Shown here: one piece after another, positions 61,567 through 64,000 of the stretch
Numbering within the stretch: the stretch's first letter is position 1
Layout of the letters: the number at the start of each line of letters is the position of its first letter
Notes under the pieces: model-generated
Database searches by the model: none
What the model was told of the DNA's origin: nothing
The model's input: the letters and a program-made list of their open reading frames with translations, nothing else
NCBI GenBank assembly: GCA_019745395.1
Contig: JAIETG010000020.1
Location: forward strand, 51,424-115,423
Reading direction: 5' to 3'
Length of the DNA: 64,000 nt
Source: Rhabdochlamydiaceae bacterium
GTDB lineage: Bacteria > Chlamydiota > Chlamydiia > Chlamydiales > Rhabdochlamydiaceae
Translations under genes and position numbers: made by a program

Positions 61567-62397
61567 ATGAATCGTCTTGCTTTTGGCGTGGTTACGCTGG
61601 CTGTTGTATGGACTGCATATAAAGGTTTGAGAAGTCCTAATACAAGTATTTGTGATATAGTTCGAAAGCACATTCCTAATGGGGAACTTTCGGTTTGGTA
61701 TAATCCTTGTTCAATCGCTGCTGCCTCCAATTTAGCGGAAAAGGCTACTTCGAAATTATTGACATGGTCAACAGGTTTCAGCGCAACAGCTTTGAGGTAT
61801 GCAGCTGATCAACGAATTTCATATCCTATATACACAATCCCTGTTGAAGAGGGAAAACTTCCCTCTGATCAAGAAACTTATGTCGGCTGGGATCAAGGAA
61901 AAGTCGTAGAACTTGCTACGGAAAAACCTCTTTATTCAAAAGAATTTGGTCCTTGCGTTGCAGTTTTGGCTCGTGGATATAAGGGAAATAGTAAGCTCCC
62001 TACTCATTTAGCTTTACACCATGTTTTTAGGAATACTGAGTTGCTTGCAAAGACTCTTTCAGATCTTGTGAACCGAGTTTCGGTAGGTACAGTGGAGATT
62101 TTTATTTCTGGGGGAATGGACGAAACTCAGAATAGCCGTAAGGAAATTTATGACATTATCAAAGAAGCTAAAACGGCAGATTGTAAAATAGCCGTTCTGG
62201 ACGATACCTTCGGCATTGCAGATTTGGGTACTCCCTATAAATGTACGGAGCGTTCTTGTTTTCCTATGAGCCCGGGTATTTCCTATACAGGGTTTGTGTC
62301 TCCCGAACAAAATCCTGTGCAAATCATTAGCCTGAGAGATGAACATAAGGATGTTTTAGAATCTGACATCCGAAAAGTGCAATGGTTCAAGATATAA
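61567..62397 (+). CDS. Predicted CheD/CNF-like deamidase with N-terminal membrane segment
   Basis: This 276-residue protein starts at ATG 61567. Residues 3-20 are hydrophobic (signal or anchor). Residues about 115-225 resemble the CheD glutamine-deamidase fold: FGPCVAVLARGY with Cys130, THLALHHVF with His147 (17 residues later, the same Cys-His spacing as in CheD), VEIFISGGMDETQNSRKEIYDIIKEAK where CheD has V-x-A-K-I-F-G-G-A, and CKIAVLDDTFG where CheD has PIVAEDVGG. No chemotaxis genes are seen. A host-directed deamidase like CNF toxins is my inference, and a weak structural match remains possible. Confidence 0.6.
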   Translation: MNRLAFGVVTLAVVWTAYKGLRSPNTSICDIVRKHIPNGELSVWYNPCSIAAASNLAEKATSKLLTWSTGFSATALRYAADQRISYPIYTIPVEEGKLPSDQETYVGWDQGKVVELATEKPLYSKEFGPCVAVLARGYKGNSKLPTHLALHHVFRNTELLAKTLSDLVNRVSVGTVEIFISGGMDETQNSRKEIYDIIKEAKTADCKIAVLDDTFGIADLGTPYKCTERSCFPMSPGISYTGFVSPEQNPVQIISLRDEHKDVLESDIRKVQWFKI

Positions 62398-62419
62398 AAA
62401 ATCGTTATGAATGGGCCGT

Positions 62420-63433
62420 CTAATGAGCTATTGCTGCCTCAACTGTAGCTTTGAGTCCCTCCTCTAGAGAAACTTTAGGCGCCCATTGGATGGTTTTTTG
62501 TGTTAACGTTAAATCAGGCTTTCTCATTTTAGGATCATCTAAAGGTAATGGTTCAAATATCAAAGGAGAAGAAGACTTGGTCAAAGCAATCACTTTATCT
62601 GCCAGCTCTAGCATGGTAAACTCACCGGGGTTGCCTAAATTAATAGGCCCTGTGACTTCATCGGAAGAATCCATAAGAAGACAAATCGCATCAAGTAGAT
62701 CATCAACGTAACAAAAAGAACGGGTTTGATCGCCTTTTCCATAGATGGTGATCGGTTTGTTGTTAAGCGCTTGAGCTATGAAATTTGTGATGACGCGCCC
62801 GTCGTCTATTCTCATTCTGGGGCCATACGTGTTGAAAATTCTTCCCACTTTAATTCTTACTCCATATTGACGCCAATAATCGAAAAAAAGCGTCTCAGCG
62901 CATCGTTTCCCTTCATCATAACAAGAGCGGATTCCGATGGGATTCACATTGCCCCAGTACGATTCTTTTTGAGGATGCTGGGTTGGATCTCCATACACTT
63001 CACTTGTTGATGCTTGAAAAACTTTCGCCTGATTTTTTTTCGCAAGTTCCAATACGAAAAGAGCTCCAAATACATTTGTTTTTAGTGTCTGGACGGGATC
63101 TTTTTGATATTGTGGGGGAGATGCCTGACAGGCTAAATTGTAAATCTCATCTAAAGGGGCCTCTAAGTCTAACGGCTGAGTGATATCGTGCTCAATGAAC
63201 TGAAAGCGAGGATTTTCTTGGCATGTTTTTATGTTACTTGGAAGTCCAGAGGAGAAATCATCGAGACAAATAACATAATGCCCTTGTTTTAACAGCCTTT
63301 CACATAAGTGGGATCCGAGAAATCCGGCGCCTCCTGTCACTAAAATTCTCTTGTTTTGTAGAGGTTGTTCCTTTGCCAATACAGGTGCGCAAATGCTAGT
63401 TAAACAGGTAAGGTATACAAGTAAGAATTTCAT
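62420..63433 (-). CDS. UDP-glucuronate decarboxylase-like SDR enzyme with signal-peptide-like N-terminus
   Basis: The 337-residue extended short-chain dehydrogenase matches UDP-xylose synthases: [11 protein letters not shown] (33-43), [31 protein letters not shown], catalytic Tyr and Lys in CYDEGKR, and [10 protein letters not shown]. It would convert UDP-glucuronate to UDP-xylose. The first 20 residues ([20 protein letters not shown], then KE) look like a Sec signal with a VLA cleavage site, and no other ATG precedes the NAD site. That is odd for a nucleotide-sugar enzyme with cytosolic substrates; udk in this window shows the same feature. Confidence 0.9.
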   Translation of the reverse strand: MKFLLVYLTCLTSICAPVLAKEQPLQNKRILVTGGAGFLGSHLCERLLKQGHYVICLDDFSSGLPSNIKTCQENPRFQFIEHDITQPLDLEAPLDEIYNLACQASPPQYQKDPVQTLKTNVFGALFVLELAKKNQAKVFQASTSEVYGDPTQHPQKESYWGNVNPIGIRSCYDEGKRCAETLFFDYWRQYGVRIKVGRIFNTYGPRMRIDDGRVITNFIAQALNNKPITIYGKGDQTRSFCYVDDLLDAICLLMDSSDEVTGPINLGNPGEFTMLELADKVIALTKSSSPLIFEPLPLDDPKMRKPDLTLTQKTIQWAPKVSLEEGLKATVEAAIAH

Positions 63434-64000
63434 AGAAGACCTCTTTTCGGCGGAGTGTACTTAAGATGTGAGGATTTTCTCAAGAAGAAACCAAATCATT
63501 AATGGATAATAGGATCGGTTAGTCGCCATACAAATGTTTCTGGATGGGATGGATATTTTGGATTTGGAGTGGATCCAAAATGTTACAAGCTTGCTGGAAA
63601 AAAACTTGAGATCCGACCTGAAAAAAATTGGAGGAAGTTGAAGGGACGCTGCGTGAAGTGGTGCGTAGAAACAGCGCTTCATCTTTTTTTTTGCTCTCAA
63701 GAGTCTTAATTGTATCTTTCTTATAAGAAAGGTTTTATGCAAATAAAGAATCGAAATACCCACGTTTTTCTGGATGTAAGAAACTTATTATCATTTTGTT
63801 GTTTTAATAAGGGATTAAGTTGTTCTGTTAAATTTTTTTTATGTTATTTAAAGTCATTTTTTCACGAATTTATAAGCTATCTAATTCTTTTATAATCATA
63901 GGTTTTCATCTTTTTGTTTGCTGTCTCGATGTTCCACTTTTTAAGACCTAAGCCGCTTTCGGTAAGATATTTCTAAAACCTCTAGGAGACATGTGTTTGG
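63434..64000. other. Terminal intergenic region, no gene called
   Basis: This 567-bp region holds no convincing ORF; the minus-strand frame at 63461-63763 has unnatural composition and no ribosome-binding site. A + strand terminator lies at 63655-63692. The last 250 bp are T-rich and may lead into a gene beyond the window. Confidence 0.5.
63655..63692 (+). terminator. Orphan terminator, possible small-RNA 3' end
   Basis: GAAGTGGTG (63655-63663) pairs with CAGCGCTTC (63672-63680) with one mismatch and one G-U pair, followed by ATC and nine T residues. No + strand gene lies directly upstream. Confidence 0.5.

Noticed and set aside
63461..63763. 100-codon minus-strand frame near the window end
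   Set aside because: Its composition is random-like and it lacks a ribosome-binding site; a terminator on the other strand lies within it.
1..64000. CRISPR arrays, prophage, rRNA genes, replication origin
   Set aside because: No regular repeat-spacer pattern, phage structural genes, rRNA sequence or DnaA-box cluster was seen; only one tRNA was recognised.

Overview
The window comes from a member of the Chlamydiae, most likely a Chlamydia-related lineage outside the genus Chlamydia (Parachlamydia/Waddlia/Simkania-like). Several blocks match gene orders I recall from Chlamydia trachomatis: pbp3-murE-amiA (CT270-CT268); gnd, lepA, ATP/ADP translocase and a CT066-like protein, then ytgA-ytgB-ytgCR, ytgD, dxr and rseP (CT063-CT072); hrcA-grpE-dnaK; and serS, a CT728-like protein and a metal P-type ATPase (CT729-CT727). 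The E1 alpha/beta fusion (CT340-like) and the permease-repressor fusion YtgCR are also chlamydial hallmarks. A complete cyoABCDE operon, a large NAD-glutamate dehydrogenase, a fatty-acid desaturase, a beta-carbonic anhydrase and many secreted or membrane proteins of unknown role indicate a larger gene set than in Chlamydiaceae.

Layout. 1-5000: cell-wall genes, tRNA-Arg(CCU) and gnd. 5000-7000: a tandem cluster of three related two-helix membrane proteins. 7200-14500: lepA, a GNAT protein, a lineage-specific membrane protein, the nucleotide translocase, a CT066-like protein and an Mrp/DUF971 pair. 14500-24300: the ytg metal-uptake genes, split by three inserted genes (HIT-like protein, CPBP protease, carbonic anhydrase), then dxr and rseP. 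24400-30000: a uridine kinase with a signal-peptide-like N-terminus, mtnN, a membrane protein with a J-domain, and an amino-acid ABC transporter behind what looks like a histidine attenuator. 30000-33750: hrcA-grpE-dnaK with two CIRCE-like operators around the promoter. 33900-43460: envelope proteins, glutamate dehydrogenase, a K+ channel, a PEBP protein, a desaturase and a transposase scrap. 43600-50350: an ankyrin protein and cyoABCDE. 50500-56700: two small coupled ORFs, a metal ATPase, a VIT-like transporter, an M18 aminopeptidase, serS and a possibly broken small gene. 56700-64000: an OTU-like protease, an AT-hook UPF0158 protein, fused E1, a coiled-coil protein, a CheD/CNF-like predicted deamidase, a signal-bearing UDP-glucuronate decarboxylase and a gap with an orphan terminator.

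The core genes serve peptidoglycan handling, energy and metal uptake, isoprenoid synthesis, heat shock and respiration. Between the conserved blocks sit probable host-interaction proteins (three-paralogue cluster, J-domain protein, ankyrin protein, OTU protease, CheD-like protein), several behind long T-rich leaders. The observations I rate most novel are the His-codon leader peptide upstream of the amino-acid transporter, the CheD/CNF-like predicted deamidase, the OTU-like protease, the membrane J-domain protein, the paired CIRCE-like operators and the two cytosolic-type enzymes with apparent export signals. All family assignments were made by eye from motifs; no database search was run.
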